DNA of 64,000 nt from Palsa-506 sp963836355 (GTDB taxonomy: Bacteria; Actinomycetota; Actinomycetes; Streptosporangiales; Streptosporangiaceae), in the NCBI GenBank assembly GCA_963836355.1, contig CAWIJO010000029.1:124001-188000 (forward strand), in the 5' to 3' direction. A program made the translations under genes and the position numbers. The notes beneath the pieces are model-generated. The model saw only the letters and a program-made list of their open reading frames with translations. It did no database searches and was not told the origin of the DNA. Below, piece by piece: positions 8,439 through 16,953 of the stretch (the first letter of the stretch is position 1; each line of letters starts with the position of its first letter).

Positions 8439-9454
8439 ATGACACATTCGACCTTCTGGAGCCCTGTGACCGGGGTGAAAAAGGCGTGCGAGCTCACTGG
8501 TAAATCACGTGCCACCGTTTACCGCGGGCGCGGTGGCACGCGGCCGGGGTGCCGTGAGCGGCGGCCGGTCCCGGCGAACGCGTTGTCCATCGGCGAGCGT
8601 GAGGAGCTGGTCGCGGTGCTGGACAGTCCCCGGTTCCGGGACAAGGCCCCGCGGCAGGTCTGGGCGCTGCTGATCGATGAGGGCATCTACCTGGCCTCGG
8701 TCTCCACGATGTACCGGCTGCTCCGGGAGGCGGGGCAGGTCCGCGAGCGCCGCGCGCAGGCCGCCCACCCGGCCCGCAAGAAGCCGGAGCTCATCGCTGC
8801 TGCGCCGAACCGGGTGTGGTCATGGGACATCACCAAGCTGGCGGGCCCGCGGCCGGGCGTGTATTACCACCTGTACGTGATGATCGATATTTTCTCCCGG
8901 TGCGCCGTGCATTTCGAGGTGCGCGCCACCGGGCTGGGCGAGCTGGCGAAAGATTTCATGACCGGGGCGATCCGCCTGAACGGCGGCATCGCGCCGCACG
9001 CCATCCACGCCGGCCGGGCACCTCGATGACGTCCAGGCCGGTATCCGCGCTGCTGTCGGACCTGGCGATCCTTAAATCACATTCCCGGCCGAAGGTCAGC
9101 AATGATAACCCGTACAGCGAGGCGCAGTTCAAAACCCTCAAGTACTGCCCGGCGTTCCCCGGCACGTTCGGGTCACTTCAGGACGCCCGCGCTTTCTGCC
9201 GCGCATTCTTCGCCTATTATAACCACGAGCACCGGCATTCCGGGATAGGGCTGCACACGCCATACTCGGTGCATATCGGCACCGCGCCAGCGATCCAGGA
9301 GAAACGCCAGGACGTGCTGAACGCCGCCTGCGCCGCGAACCCGCGGCGCTTCACCCGCCGCCCCAGGCCACCCAAGATGCCCGCCACCGCATGGATCAAC
9401 AAGCCAGTCACTGACAGCGACAAATCGCAATACCCGCCCCTGGAGGCGGCTTAG
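8439..9454 (+). pseudogene. IS3-family transposase orfB, frameshifted with a mutated catalytic Asp
   Basis: The 5' part encodes 'RATVYRG', 'DSPRFRDKAPRQVWALL' and the first catalytic Asp in 'VWSWDITKLAGPRPG'. A one-base deletion at about 9016 breaks the frame at the second catalytic motif: the expected HADRGTSM is read as HAGR then GTSM, so Asp is changed to Gly as well. The second frame continues with 'SNDNPYSEAQFKTLKYCP', which holds the Glu, and ends 'QYPPLEAA' at 9454. The rve integrase core is otherwise complete. Loss of an active-site residue argues for true decay rather than a sequencing slip. Confidence 0.85.
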
Positions 9455-9519
9455 GAAACAGCAGAACCCTGTGTCTCATTTGACTTGACACGTACCGAGG
9501 TAGTGTCGCCTGCCAGAGT

Positions 9520-9553
9520 CCCCGATGAGGAGCCGTCGTTTTTCTCATCGGGG
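9520..9553. terminator. Hairpin with perfect 10-bp stem, possible terminator
   Basis: CCCCGATGAG (9520-9529) pairs with CTCATCGGGG (9544-9553) around a 14-nt loop and is followed by a T/C-rich tail on the plus strand. It lies just outside the right end of the interrupted IS3 element and could stop read-through from it. Confidence 0.5.
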
Positions 9554-9601
9554 CTTCTTCATTCTGAGAGGTCGCTCGCTGCCTGTTCGCCAGAACAGCG
9601 A

Positions 9602-9639
9602 AAGAGCCGCCACCCGCAGAGTTGCGAGTGGCGGCTCTT
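9602..9639 (-). terminator. Terminator hairpin after the DUF4386 gene
   Basis: AAGAGCCGCCAC (9602-9613) pairs perfectly with GTGGCGGCTCTT (9628-9639) about 20 bp downstream of the stop of the minus-strand DUF4386 gene. A 12-bp stem with a short loop is a credible intrinsic terminator, although the U-tract is short, as is usual in actinomycetes. Confidence 0.65.
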
Positions 9640-9658
9640 GAGTTGCGGTTGAGGACGG

Positions 9659-10348
9659 TCAGTTCTTGGACTCAAGCGCGGCAACAGCCTCCGGATTGAA
9701 TCCTTTGACCACGAGCCAGACACCTAGCGAGAACTCAAAGAGGGCAACCGGAAGTGCGAACAATGCCGCCAAGGAGCTGTGTTGCCCAATGGCACCAAAC
9801 AGCACGAGGAGGTAGCCGATGATGAGGAGGGGCGATCCAATGAGCCCGATCCGGGAGAGGGCTCGAGGTACCAGACGCGACTGATACAGCATGAAGCCCA
9901 GCAACGCGTCATCTATGGCCGGCATGAAACTTTGCCCGAGGAGGAAGATACGGTCATACAGGGCGACAAGCGCATGGCCGGTGACCAGCCCACCTGACCC
10001 GACTCCGGCCTTCCGCAAGGTCACGATCGACAAGATGAACGCCACACCGACGAAGATGGTGGCGGCCTCCAGGGTTCGGGAGGCGACGAGGCCCAGCGCG
10101 AGCTCTTCGTTCTGCTTCTTGAGCACGGAGAACAGAGCGACGGCGGTGCCGATGCCGGCGAGGGCCACAATGATCTCCAGAAGGCCACCCACGATGGCGG
10201 CGGTGTCCGGACCAGAGCCGACGACATAGTTCGCGCTTTTAACCGAGTTGTACAGAGCGAGCGTCGGTAGCGACACAAAGGTGAGTAGGTAGAGGATACC
10301 TGCCGTTAGCGAGACTCTTCTGTGCGAAGACACAATGGAATTGCTCAT
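9659..10348 (-). CDS. DUF4386-family integral membrane protein (229 aa)
   Basis: A polytopic membrane protein with about six hydrophobic helices; the first, 'TAGILYLLTFVSLPTLALY', follows a short cytoplasmic N-terminus beginning MSNSIVSSHRR. The pattern of 'TAGILYLLTF', 'LLEIIVALAGIGTAVALF', 'YDRIFLLGQSFMPAIDDALLGFMLYQSRLVPR' and 'IGLIGSPLLIIGYLLVLFG' matches the DUF4386 family. The biochemical role of this family is unknown. Its base composition is less GC-extreme than its neighbours (AT-containing codons are common), suggesting a different origin. A hairpin terminator follows the stop. The gene immediately upstream is a decayed membrane protein of a type often linked to such genes. Confidence 0.8.
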   Translation of the reverse strand: MSNSIVSSHRRVSLTAGILYLLTFVSLPTLALYNSVKSANYVVGSGPDTAAIVGGLLEIIVALAGIGTAVALFSVLKKQNEELALGLVASRTLEAATIFVGVAFILSIVTLRKAGVGSGGLVTGHALVALYDRIFLLGQSFMPAIDDALLGFMLYQSRLVPRALSRIGLIGSPLLIIGYLLVLFGAIGQHSSLAALFALPVALFEFSLGVWLVVKGFNPEAVAALESKN

Positions 10349-10419
10349 ACGGTCTCCATCGTTCGGTTGTTGGGTTGTGAGGTCTGCGTGGGCCGCTCAG
10401 ACCAGAGCGCACACCCGAA

Positions 10420-10680
10420 CCAGGCCAGAGCTAGCCCCGTCGGAATCGCGATTTCGGCTGCCACCCAAGGGGAAGCAGCCCCGCCACGGGGGGCCAATGC
10501 GGCCCGCAGCCAGCAGTATGCCAGTCCCACACGGCAGATGCGAGAGCGGAACGTCGCGATGCCAACAGCAGGCCACCGACGATGTAAAGAGGCCCGGTTA
10601 GCGTCCAGAGCGTTTGGGAGGACTCCAAGGCTGACCTTGCTGGCGTCGCCGCTGAACATTCCCAACCAGCCATCTGTTAG
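10420..10680 (-). pseudogene. Frameshifted C-terminal fragment of a small integral membrane protein
   Basis: Two minus-strand frames join to a membrane-protein C-terminus: 'LWTLTGPLYIVGGLLL' in one frame and 'GIATFRSRICRVGLAYCWLRAALAP' continuing to 'EIAIPTGLALAWFGCALWSE' in the other. The latter pattern (GIATxR...GLALAWxGxALWSE) recurs in short actinobacterial membrane proteins of unknown function. The 5' half and start are missing. It lies in the same orientation as, and upstream of, the DUF4386 gene and may once have been co-transcribed with it. Confidence 0.5.
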
Positions 10681-10699
10681 CGGCCGCGCTGTTTGCACA

Positions 10700-11045
10700 T
10701 GAGTCGGCAGCGTTCGGTGTTCACGTTCCGGCAGGTCTTGACGTTGATCTCTTGCTGCTGTGGCTGGCTGGGGAGGTTGGCAGCGCGCCGCGCGGTGGTG
10801 TCGCTGGCCGCGCGGGGCGGGGGGGCTATGCCGGGGTGGCGTCAGGCTGGGACCGGGTGAGGGCTGCTGGAGGGCGCCGGGCGGCCGGGCCGGGGCATGG
10901 GTTAGCCTCGATTTTCGGTCGGATAATTGAGTTGAGGTTCGGGGTGGTCATCGTGGCGGGAACGTGAAGCGCAGGGTCTTGTTCAGCCAGGGAATGGGCA
11001 GGGTGAGTCACCCCGGCTAGCCCGTAGACTTGCCTTTGATGGAAG
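10700..11045. other. Intergenic stretch, no gene recognised
   Basis: About 345 bp of GC-rich sequence with a G-rich run near 10,820. No reading frame on either strand shows recognisable protein motifs. The left boundary of the following IS3 element should lie near its right edge but could not be fixed. Confidence 0.45.
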
Positions 11046-11960
11046 CTATTCTACTCCATTTGATCCAAGAGTGCGATAGTAAATCTCCTCGAGTTTCGCC
11101 GGCGGCATATCTCCGCAGTACTCGTAGAGGCGACGGTTGTTGAACCAGTCGATATAGTCAGCAGTGGCAGCGGACACATGATCGACGCCCCGCCACGGCC
11201 GCCCGGGTTTGATCAGCTCGGTCTTGTAGAGGCCGTTGATGGATTCGGCGAGAGAATTATCGTGAGCATCGCCAACTATCCCGATCGACGGCTTTATTCC
11301 TTCCTCGGCGAGCCGCTGAGTGAACCGCAGCGACGTATACTGACTGCCGGCGTCATTATGATGTATAAGCCTGTCGAAGTTATTGACTCCCTGGCGTTTC
11401 CGTGTGAATATGGCCTGGTCGACCGCGGCGAGTACCAGCTCGGCCGTCATCGACGACGATGCTTTCCAGCCGAGAATGCGCCGCGCGTAAGCGTCAATGA
11501 CGAAAGCGACATACACCCAGCCGGCCAGCGTGGATATGTACGTAAAGTCCGCGACCCACAGCAGGTTCGGGGCCGGCGGGGCGAAGTTGCGCCCGACCAG
11601 GTCTTCCGCCCTGGGCGCGGCCGGGTCAGCGACCGTCGTGCGCTTGACCTTGCCCCGGGACGTGCCCCGCAGGCCCAGGACGCGCATGAGCCTCTCGACG
11701 GTGCAGCGGGCCACGTCGTGATCATCCTGGCGCAGCGCCAGCCAGACCTTCCGCGCGCCATAACACGAGTAATTCTCGTCATAAGTTTTCTGGATGAGCT
11801 CCATGAGATACTCGTCGGCGATAGCGCGCCGCGACCGCGGCCGCCGGCGGGCGTCGTAATACGTGGACGGGGCAAATGCGCAGCCCAGCCCGGCGAGCTG
11901 GGCGCACATCGGCTCGACCCCGTACCTGTCCTTGTTCTCGCCGATGAACCTGACGATCAC
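11046..11960 (-). CDS. IS3-family transposase orfB, intact (304 aa)
   Basis: A complete rve/DDE integrase-type transposase subunit. The catalytic residues are in 'NLLWVADFTYIST' (D), 'LIHHNDAGSQYTS' (D) and 'NSLAESINGLYKTELI' (E), and the HTH_21 region 'YGARKVWLAL' precedes them. The start overlaps the orfA stop by ATGA, the arrangement that allows the programmed -1 frameshift producing OrfAB in this family. It looks functional. The element's inverted repeats were not resolved. Confidence 0.92.
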   Translation of the reverse strand: MIVRFIGENKDRYGVEPMCAQLAGLGCAFAPSTYYDARRRPRSRRAIADEYLMELIQKTYDENYSCYGARKVWLALRQDDHDVARCTVERLMRVLGLRGTSRGKVKRTTVADPAAPRAEDLVGRNFAPPAPNLLWVADFTYISTLAGWVYVAFVIDAYARRILGWKASSSMTAELVLAAVDQAIFTRKRQGVNNFDRLIHHNDAGSQYTSLRFTQRLAEEGIKPSIGIVGDAHDNSLAESINGLYKTELIKPGRPWRGVDHVSAATADYIDWFNNRRLYEYCGDMPPAKLEEIYYRTLGSNGVE

Positions 11961-12289
11961 CGAAGTGGGCGGCCGGGCTCCGCTGCGAAGAAAATCGAGG
12001 CTGCCTTCAGTATTTCGTTCGCCCGGCGCAATTCCCGGTTCTCCGCGCGGAGCTTACGCACCTCGGCTGATTCCTCACTGGTCACGCCCTGCCGGGAACC
12101 AGAATCGATCTCTGCCTGCCGAATCCATTTCCGCAAGGTTTCCGGCGTCCCGATGGCCAGCTTCTTGGCGACCGCCTCGATAGCCGCATACTCCGACGGG
12201 TAATCCGGTCGTACCTCGCGCACCATGGCCATGGCGCGATCCTTCAGCTCACGCGGGTAGTTCTTCGCTGCTCGTCCCATACCGGACAC
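11957..12289 (-). CDS. IS3-family transposase orfA, intact (110 aa)
   Basis: The N-terminal helix-turn-helix 'YPRELKDRAMAMVREVRPDYPSE' with 'GTPETLRKWIRQAEID', followed by the coiled-coil 'EVRKLRAENRELRRANEILKAASIFF', is the classic orfA layout. The C-terminal frame overlaps orfB. It is preceded on its 5' side by a relic of an IS110 transposase that stops abruptly where this element begins, so the IS3 copy inserted into, or next to, that older element. Confidence 0.92.
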   Translation of the reverse strand: MSGMGRAAKNYPRELKDRAMAMVREVRPDYPSEYAAIEAVAKKLAIGTPETLRKWIRQAEIDSGSRQGVTSEESAEVRKLRAENRELRRANEILKAASIFFAAEPGRPLR

Positions 12290-12329
12290 TCTCCCAACAG
12301 ATCGAGTCTCCGGACTCGCCGGGGGGATT

Positions 12330-12950
12330 CATTGACCAGCTGCACCGCCAGGCCAGCCGCTTCCAGCAGATAGAAAAACGGGCGCCAGTAATCGGAAGTA
12401 ATCCGGGGTCGCCAGCGGGCGTCTGCCACGGCCGGTGACGGTCCTGGTTTGCCCGTTTCTCCTTCCGTCGCGGACGGATTATCTGGGCAGCCTCCGCCAC
12501 GCGGGCAGCCGACAATAGAGCTCATCCCGCTGCGGCCTCTCGTCGATGGCGCTTTTGCCCTGCCCGTCGCAGACGCGTACGTGAGAGCCCTACCTGCGGC
12601 AACACCGTCTTTGATCTTCGTTACCCCAGATAACCGGTGTCGACTCGATCGTGACCTTCTCGATCCCCTCAGCCACCAGCCGCCCGCCCAGTTCAATGAT
12701 CGCGTTCGTGGTGGCATCCACTCCCCATACCCGGGTGCGCCGGCTGCCCGGCCGGGACGGATGCGGCACACGCGTGCACACCATCCCCGACGCCTTCGCC
12801 ACATCGACCGCAGCGACCCGCTCAGTGACCTGCTCGTGCTCCTCGTCCTCGATCTCCTGCGGCTCCCTCATGCCAGGCATCTCCTCACGCCATCCGGGAC
12901 ACGGCGGGATGCCCGGAGACCTCGGTCGGGAACCGAAATTCTGACCGGCG
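12330..12950 (-). pseudogene. IS110-family transposase N-terminal relic carrying a ~200-bp insertion
   Basis: 'ERVAAVDVAKASGMVCTRVPHPS', then 'WGVDATTNAIIELGGRLVAEGIEKVTIEST' gives the N-terminal RuvC-like (DEDD) part of an IS110 transposase. The next expected words, 'SDYWRPFFYLLEAAGLAVQLVN', appear in a different frame only after about 200 bp of unrelated sequence (roughly 12,430-12,640). The reading stops at the boundary of the neighbouring IS3 element. The C-terminal Transposase_20 domain is absent. Confidence 0.75.
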
Positions 12951-13104
12951 TGCTCGAAGCACAGTGCGCGACCCGTCAAGGTCAAGGCCCCGGCGCCAGA
13001 CTTACATACGGGCTCAGGTACCAAGGAACAGCCGGCGTCGTCGGGCAGCCCGCCCCGATTTTCACGGCGGCACGACGTCCCCCGCAGGGATATCAGGACT
13101 TACA

Positions 13105-13133
13105 TGAACTCCTGACCCCCTCGATGCGAACGA
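13105..13133 (-). repeat. Left copy of a tRNA-Ala(CGC)-derived 29-bp direct repeat (att-like)
   Basis: This 29-bp sequence matches 18233-18261 in 28 of 29 positions, in the same orientation. Read on the minus strand it is the anticodon loop (TTCGCAT), variable region and part of the T-arm of a tRNA-Ala with anticodon CGC. Integrases of actinomycete islands commonly use exactly this part of a tRNA gene, so the pair may be attL and attR. Confidence 0.55.
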
Positions 13134-13261
13134 TGGTGCGGCTGGTTCATATGGATGTCTGCCCGTGCCGCCGGATATCCCTGGATGTTGGATGTGCTGT
13201 TGCGACCGTGTCGTAGGAGCAGTTTGTACCCTGCCGAATCGCTCGCGGGCAGGTGGATCTG

Positions 13262-13560
13262 CCGGGAGATGGCGTGACGTCACCGCGCATCACGGCGCCC
13301 TGATGACGGGCGGCACCACCATCGCGGCGCTGGACGCGGCATCGTCGTGATCGAGGCTGCCGAGCGCAGCGGCACCCCTGTTCACCGCCCGGCACGCCGA
13401 CGACCTTGGCTGCTCGCTGATGCCTGTCCCCGGCTCTGTTACCTCATCGACGTCGGCTGGCTGCCACGCGCTCATCCGCGACCAGCGCTCAGTGTGCGTG
13501 ACCAGCGCCGACGGCATCATCGCGCACGTGCCACTGCGAGCGGAAACCAGCAGGAACTGA
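13262..13560 (+). pseudogene. dprA: Relic of the DNA-processing protein DprA
   Basis: Three pieces in changing frames recall the Rossmann-like core of DprA: 'TAHHGALMTGGTTIAALDA' (compare AAHRGAL..GGTTVAVL), 'GIVVIEAAERSG' and 'LFTARHADDLGCSLMPVPGSVTSSTSAGCHALIRD' followed by 'VTSADGIIAHV'. DprA loads RecA on single-stranded DNA during transformation and is normally about 290-380 aa; here about 95 residues remain, with at least two frameshifts and an internal deletion. It is the first recognisable sequence inside the segment bounded by the tRNA-derived repeats. Confidence 0.7.
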
Positions 13561-14021
13561 GTCACGGCCGCAGCCGAGCGCGCGCTCGCGAGCTGGGGCA
13601 GTCCCAAGCGATCGCGTTTATATGAGAGGGCTACCAGACCCGCGCGGCCGGTCAGGGCGTACCGCACATGCTTGAGTGCACTTCCGTCATGAGCGGGCTG
13701 GGTGGCGCTCCAGCGGCGTTGCCGGGCGTCGACGCTGGCCGGTGTAGGCCGGCGCACGGGACGAGGATCTGGTCGGTGCGGCGGGACAGCCGGGCCACGA
13801 TCTGGGCGACCGGGCGGGGTGGCGTGGGGCCATTCGCTTGGGTGCCGGCCGATTTGGGCTACGGCGGCCGTGAAGCTCGGCGGTCGTCCGTTTAGCGAGC
13901 TTCGCCCAGCGCTCGCGTGGCGCGGCGCCGCTTCGCAAGAAGGTTGTCAGTTCCCAGCGGACGACAAAGGCAAGGGCAAGGAGATCTCACTCCTTGCCAC
14001 TTTCAACGTATAGCAGACTGG
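13561..14021. other. Stretch without a recognisable gene upstream of the rifamycin-associated element
   Basis: About 460 bp. Arginine-rich frames occur on both strands, but no motif is recognisable. Promoter elements responding to rifamycins would be expected in its last 50 bp; no convincing -10/-35 pair could be assigned by eye. Confidence 0.45.
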
Positions 14022-14040
14022 GGGGCTTGCGGCAAGACCC
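14022..14040. promoter_or_regulatory. Rifamycin-associated element (RAE), 19-bp imperfect palindrome
   Basis: GGGGCTTGCGGCAAGACCC is a near-perfect inverted repeat (GGGGCTTGC-G-GCAAGaCCC) and matches the rifamycin-associated element known upstream of rifamycin-inducible resistance genes in actinobacteria. It lies 315 bp before the rph start and about 46 bp before the start of the glycosyltransferase remnant, the normal distance to the gene it serves. This supports drug-inducible expression of rph. Confidence 0.85.
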
Positions 14041-14086
14041 GGGTCGTGCTGCAGAATCGGCGGCCGGATCAAGAACGGACGAAGAC

Positions 14087-14230
14087 ATGGGGCACGACGT
14101 GCGTGTGTTGTTGTCGACCTATGGGGACACGGTGACGCACCGCTGGTGGGACTGGCGGTGCGGTTGCGAGCGCTGGGCGCGGAGGTGCAGGTATGCGCGC
14201 CGCCCGATTGGGCGGAGCGGGCGGCCGACT
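14087..14230 (+). pseudogene. N-terminal remnant of a rifampin-type glycosyltransferase (GT1)
   Basis: From the ATG at 14087 the sequence reads MGHDVRVLLSTYG, then, after a one-base frame change near 14135, 'APLVGLAVRLRALGAEVQVCAPPDWAERAA'. Restored, this is the N-terminus of GT1 glycosyltransferases (RVLLSTYGxRGDVEPxVGLAVxLRALGAEVxVCAPPD), the family that includes rifampin glycosyltransferase Rgt. The other ~370 residues are deleted, and rph follows 125 bp later. Being directly behind the RAE, it is most likely a former rgt gene. Its second frame is the same as that of rph, so a long open frame starting at 14146 is an artefact. Confidence 0.65.
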
Positions 14231-14355
14231 CGTCAGAGGGAAGGCAACGAGAGATGAGGACGTGCCCAACACTAGGTTCGACAGAGCTGGAGGCGCCGGT
14301 GATTCGATCGGCCAGTGCAGTGCAACGGAGCACGGCTGCCTCGGGAGGTATCGCG

Positions 14356-16953
14356 GTGAGCGAGCAGCACGTGCTGGGTCTTCAAGAGGTTGACGAGATG
14401 CAGGTCGCGGTCGTTGGCGGCAAGGGCGCGCACCTTGGGGCGCTGTCGCGGATCGACGGCGTCCGCGTGCCGGCTGGCTTTTGCGTGACGACGGACGCCT
14501 TCCGGCGGATCATGGCGGAAGCGCCGTCGATCGACGGTCGGCTCGATCAGCTGTCGCGCCTGAACCCGGAAGATCGGGAGGCGATCCGCACGCTCAGCGC
14601 GGAGATCCGCCGGACCATCGAAGGGATCGCCATCCCGGGCGATCTCGCGGCGGCGATCACCCGCGCTCTCGCCCAGCTCGGCGAGCAAGCCGCCTACGCC
14701 GTCCGATCCAGCGCGACGGCAGAGGACCTGCCGACGGCCTCCTTCGCGGGCCAGCAGGACACGTACCTGAACGTCGTGGGGCCGGCGGCGATCCTCCAGC
14801 ATGTCAGCCGGTGCTGGGCGTCGCTGTTCACCGAGCGGGCCGTGACCTATCGCCTGCGGAACGGCTTCGACCACCGGAAGGTCCACATGGCCGTGATCGT
14901 GCAGCAGATGGTCTTCCCGGATGCGGCCGGCATCCTGTTCACGGCCGACCCCGTCACGGGCAACCGGAAGGTCGCCTCCGTGGAGGCCAGCTTCGGCCTC
15001 GGTGAAGCCCTGGTCTCCGGCCTGGTGAACCCGGATGTCTTCAAGGTGCGCGACGGCGAGGTCGTCGCCAAGGCGATCGCCGCCAAGCAGCGTGCGGTTC
15101 ACGCCTCGCCGGCTGGCGGGACGCAGGAACAGGCGATCGACCCGCAACGGCAGGAGCAGCCGGCGTTGACGGATGCGCAGGTTGTGCGGCTCGCGCGGCT
15201 CGGCCGGCGGATCGAAGCGCACTTCGGCCGTCCGCAGGACATCGAATGGTGCCTGGTCGATGATGGCTTCCAGATCGTCCAGAGCCGGCCGATCACCACG
15301 CTGTTCCCCATCCCCGAGTCCGGCGACCGGGAGAATCACGTCTATGTCTCCGTCGGTCATCAGCAGATGATGACCGACCCCATGAAGCCCCTCGGGCTGT
15401 CCTTCTGGCAGATGACGACCCCCGCTCCCATGGCCGAGGCCGGCGGCCGCCTGTTCGTCGACGTCGCCCAAAGGCTGGCCTCGCCGGCGAGCCGCGCCGG
15501 CCTCCTGGAGGCCCTGGGGAGATCCGATCCGCTGACCGGGGACGCGCTGCAGACCATCATCGAGCGCGGCGGCTTCACCCGGCCGCTGCCTTACGAGGGT
15601 CCACCCGGGCCACTGTTTGGCGGCGCGCCAGCTCCGGTCGAGACCGATCCGGCCATCGTCACGGAGCTGATCGGGCGCAGCCAGGCATCAATCGCCGCCT
15701 CGGAACGCGACATCCGGACGAAGTCCGGAGAGGCGCTGCTCGACTTCATCCAGGCGGACATCCAGGAACTGAGGCGGATCTTGTTCGATCCGCAGAGCCA
15801 TCAGGTGTTCATGTCGGCGATGGAGGCCGCGTGGTGGCTCAACGATCAGCTGCAGGCGTGGCTGGGCGAGAAGAACGCGGCTGACACGCTCACGCACTCC
15901 GTTCCCCATAACGTCACATCTGAGATGGGGCTGGCGCTCTTGGACGTCGCGGACGTGATCCGCCCGCATCCGGACGTGGTGGCGTTTCTGCACCACGTCG
16001 AGGACGAGGGTTTCCTGGACGAGCTGGCCAAGCTCCCGGGCGGGCGGGAAGCGCGAGACGCCATCGAGGCGTGGCTCGAAAAGTACGGCATGCGCTGCGT
16101 CGGCGAGATCGACATCACGCGGCCGCGTTGGAGCGAGCGCCCCTCCACGCTCGTGCCCGTGATCCTCGGCAACATCAAGAACTTCGAGCCGGGCGCCAGC
16201 GCGCGGCGCTTCGAGCAAGGGCGGCAGGAGGCATGGGCGAAGGAACAGGACGTGCTGGAGCGCTTGCGGGCCCTGCCGGACGGGGAGCGGAAGTCCGAAG
16301 AGGCCAAGCGGATGATCGACCGGGTGCGGACCTTCATCGGGTACCGGGAGTACCCGAAGTACGGCATGGTCACCCGCTACTTCGTGTACAAGCAGGCCCT
16401 GCTGAAAGAGGCCGAGCGCCTCGTGCAGGCCCACGTGCTTCGTGAGAAAAAAGACATCTTCTACCTGAGGTTCCCAGAGCTCCACGACGTCGCGCGCACG
16501 AACCACGTGGATGACCAGCTCATCTGCCGGCGCAAGGACGCGTTCCGGTCGTATCAAGCGCTCACGCCGCCCCGGGTGCTCACATCGGACGGCGAGGTCA
16601 TCACCGGGGCGTACCGACGCGACGACGTGCCGACCGGTGCCCTGGTCGGCCTACCGGTCTCCGCCGGGGTCATCGAAGGGCGGGCCCGCGTCATCCTGGA
16701 TATGGCGCAGGCCGATCTCGAAGCGGGCGACATCCTGGTCACGGCCTACACGGACCCCAGCTGGACGCCGCTGTTCGTGGCGATCACGGGCCTGGTCACG
16801 GAGGTGGGAGGCCTGATGACGCACGGCGCAGTGATCGCACGGGAGTACGGCTTGCCGGCCGTCGTCGGTGTGGTAGATGCTACTCGGCTGATCCCCGATG
16901 GGCAGCGGATCCGCGTGCACGGAACCGACGGGTACGTCGAGATTCTGCCTTGA
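14356..16953 (+). CDS. rph: Rifamycin phosphotransferase (865 aa)
   Basis: Inactivates rifamycins in the cytoplasm by transferring the beta-phosphate of ATP to the C21 hydroxyl, giving AMP and phosphate. Three domains are visible in order: an ATP-grasp N-terminus (about 1-315; 'FQEVD'-like opening, 'VVGGKGAHLGALSRIDGVRVPAGFCVTT', 'AVRSSATAEDLPTASFAGQQDTYLN'), a rifamycin-binding middle (about 330-755) and the swivelling phosphohistidine domain ('GGLMTHGAVIAREYGLPAVVGV', His823). Length and His position match characterised Rph (about 865 aa, His825). GTG 14356 is chosen because GGGAGGT (14344-14350) lies 5 bp upstream and the protein opens with the family start 'HVLGLQEVD'. The RAE at 14022 implies induction by rifamycins. 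A PEP synthase is the alternative, but the size and middle domain favour Rph. Confidence 0.92.
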   Translation: MSEQHVLGLQEVDEMQVAVVGGKGAHLGALSRIDGVRVPAGFCVTTDAFRRIMAEAPSIDGRLDQLSRLNPEDREAIRTLSAEIRRTIEGIAIPGDLAAAITRALAQLGEQAAYAVRSSATAEDLPTASFAGQQDTYLNVVGPAAILQHVSRCWASLFTERAVTYRLRNGFDHRKVHMAVIVQQMVFPDAAGILFTADPVTGNRKVASVEASFGLGEALVSGLVNPDVFKVRDGEVVAKAIAAKQRAVHASPAGGTQEQAIDPQRQEQPALTDAQVVRLARLGRRIEAHFGRPQDIEWCLVDDGFQIVQSRPITTLFPIPESGDRENHVYVSVGHQQMMTDPMKPLGLSFWQMTTPAPMAEAGGRLFVDVAQRLASPASRAGLLEALGRSDPLTGDALQTIIERGGFTRPLPYEGPPGPLFGGAPAPVETDPAIVTELIGRSQASIAASERDIRTKSGEALLDFIQADIQELRRILFDPQSHQVFMSAMEAAWWLNDQLQAWLGEKNAADTLTHSVPHNVTSEMGLALLDVADVIRPHPDVVAFLHHVEDEGFLDELAKLPGGREARDAIEAWLEKYGMRCVGEIDITRPRWSERPSTLVPVILGNIKNFEPGASARRFEQGRQEAWAKEQDVLERLRALPDGERKSEEAKRMIDRVRTFIGYREYPKYGMVTRYFVYKQALLKEAERLVQAHVLREKKDIFYLRFPELHDVARTNHVDDQLICRRKDAFRSYQALTPPRVLTSDGEVITGAYRRDDVPTGALVGLPVSAGVIEGRARVILDMAQADLEAGDILVTAYTDPSWTPLFVAITGLVTEVGGLMTHGAVIAREYGLPAVVGVVDATRLIPDGQRIRVHGTDGYVEILP

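Larger units (their letters stand above)
4469..9478 (+). mobile_element. IS3-family element split by an inserted three-gene recombinase cassette
   Basis: The 8-bp ends TGAGACAC (4469-4476) and GTGTCTCA (9471-9478) form inverted repeats around an orfA/orfB pair of IS3 type. orfA ends at about 4930 with the usual '...ALDIMGKAFALL', and the expected continuation 'LLSESADS' only reappears at 8391. The intervening 3.46 kb is foreign. Without it the element would be about 1.55 kb, normal for IS3. Both transposase frames are damaged, so the element should be immobile on its own. No clear target duplication is seen. Confidence 0.75.

Noticed and set aside
9520..9639. CRISPR-like repeat pair
   Set aside because: The two hairpins have different sequences and there is no array; they are independent terminator-like stems. 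No CRISPR array was seen anywhere in the window.
11046..12330. Terminal inverted repeats of the second IS3 element
   Set aside because: A TGAATCCCCCCGGCGAG-type end is plausible near 12,330 on the right, but no matching left end could be found near 11,040, so element boundaries are not given.
12449..13216. Plus-strand frame of 255 codons
   Set aside because: Antisense of the IS110 relic; no motif and no ribosome site.
14146..14355. Earlier start giving a 935-aa Rph
   Set aside because: These 70 residues are the shifted remnant of a glycosyltransferase; GTG 14356 has a proper ribosome site and matches the Rph family start.
14272..15471. Minus-strand frame of 399 codons opposite rph
   Set aside because: A composition-driven shadow of rph without motifs or a ribosome site.
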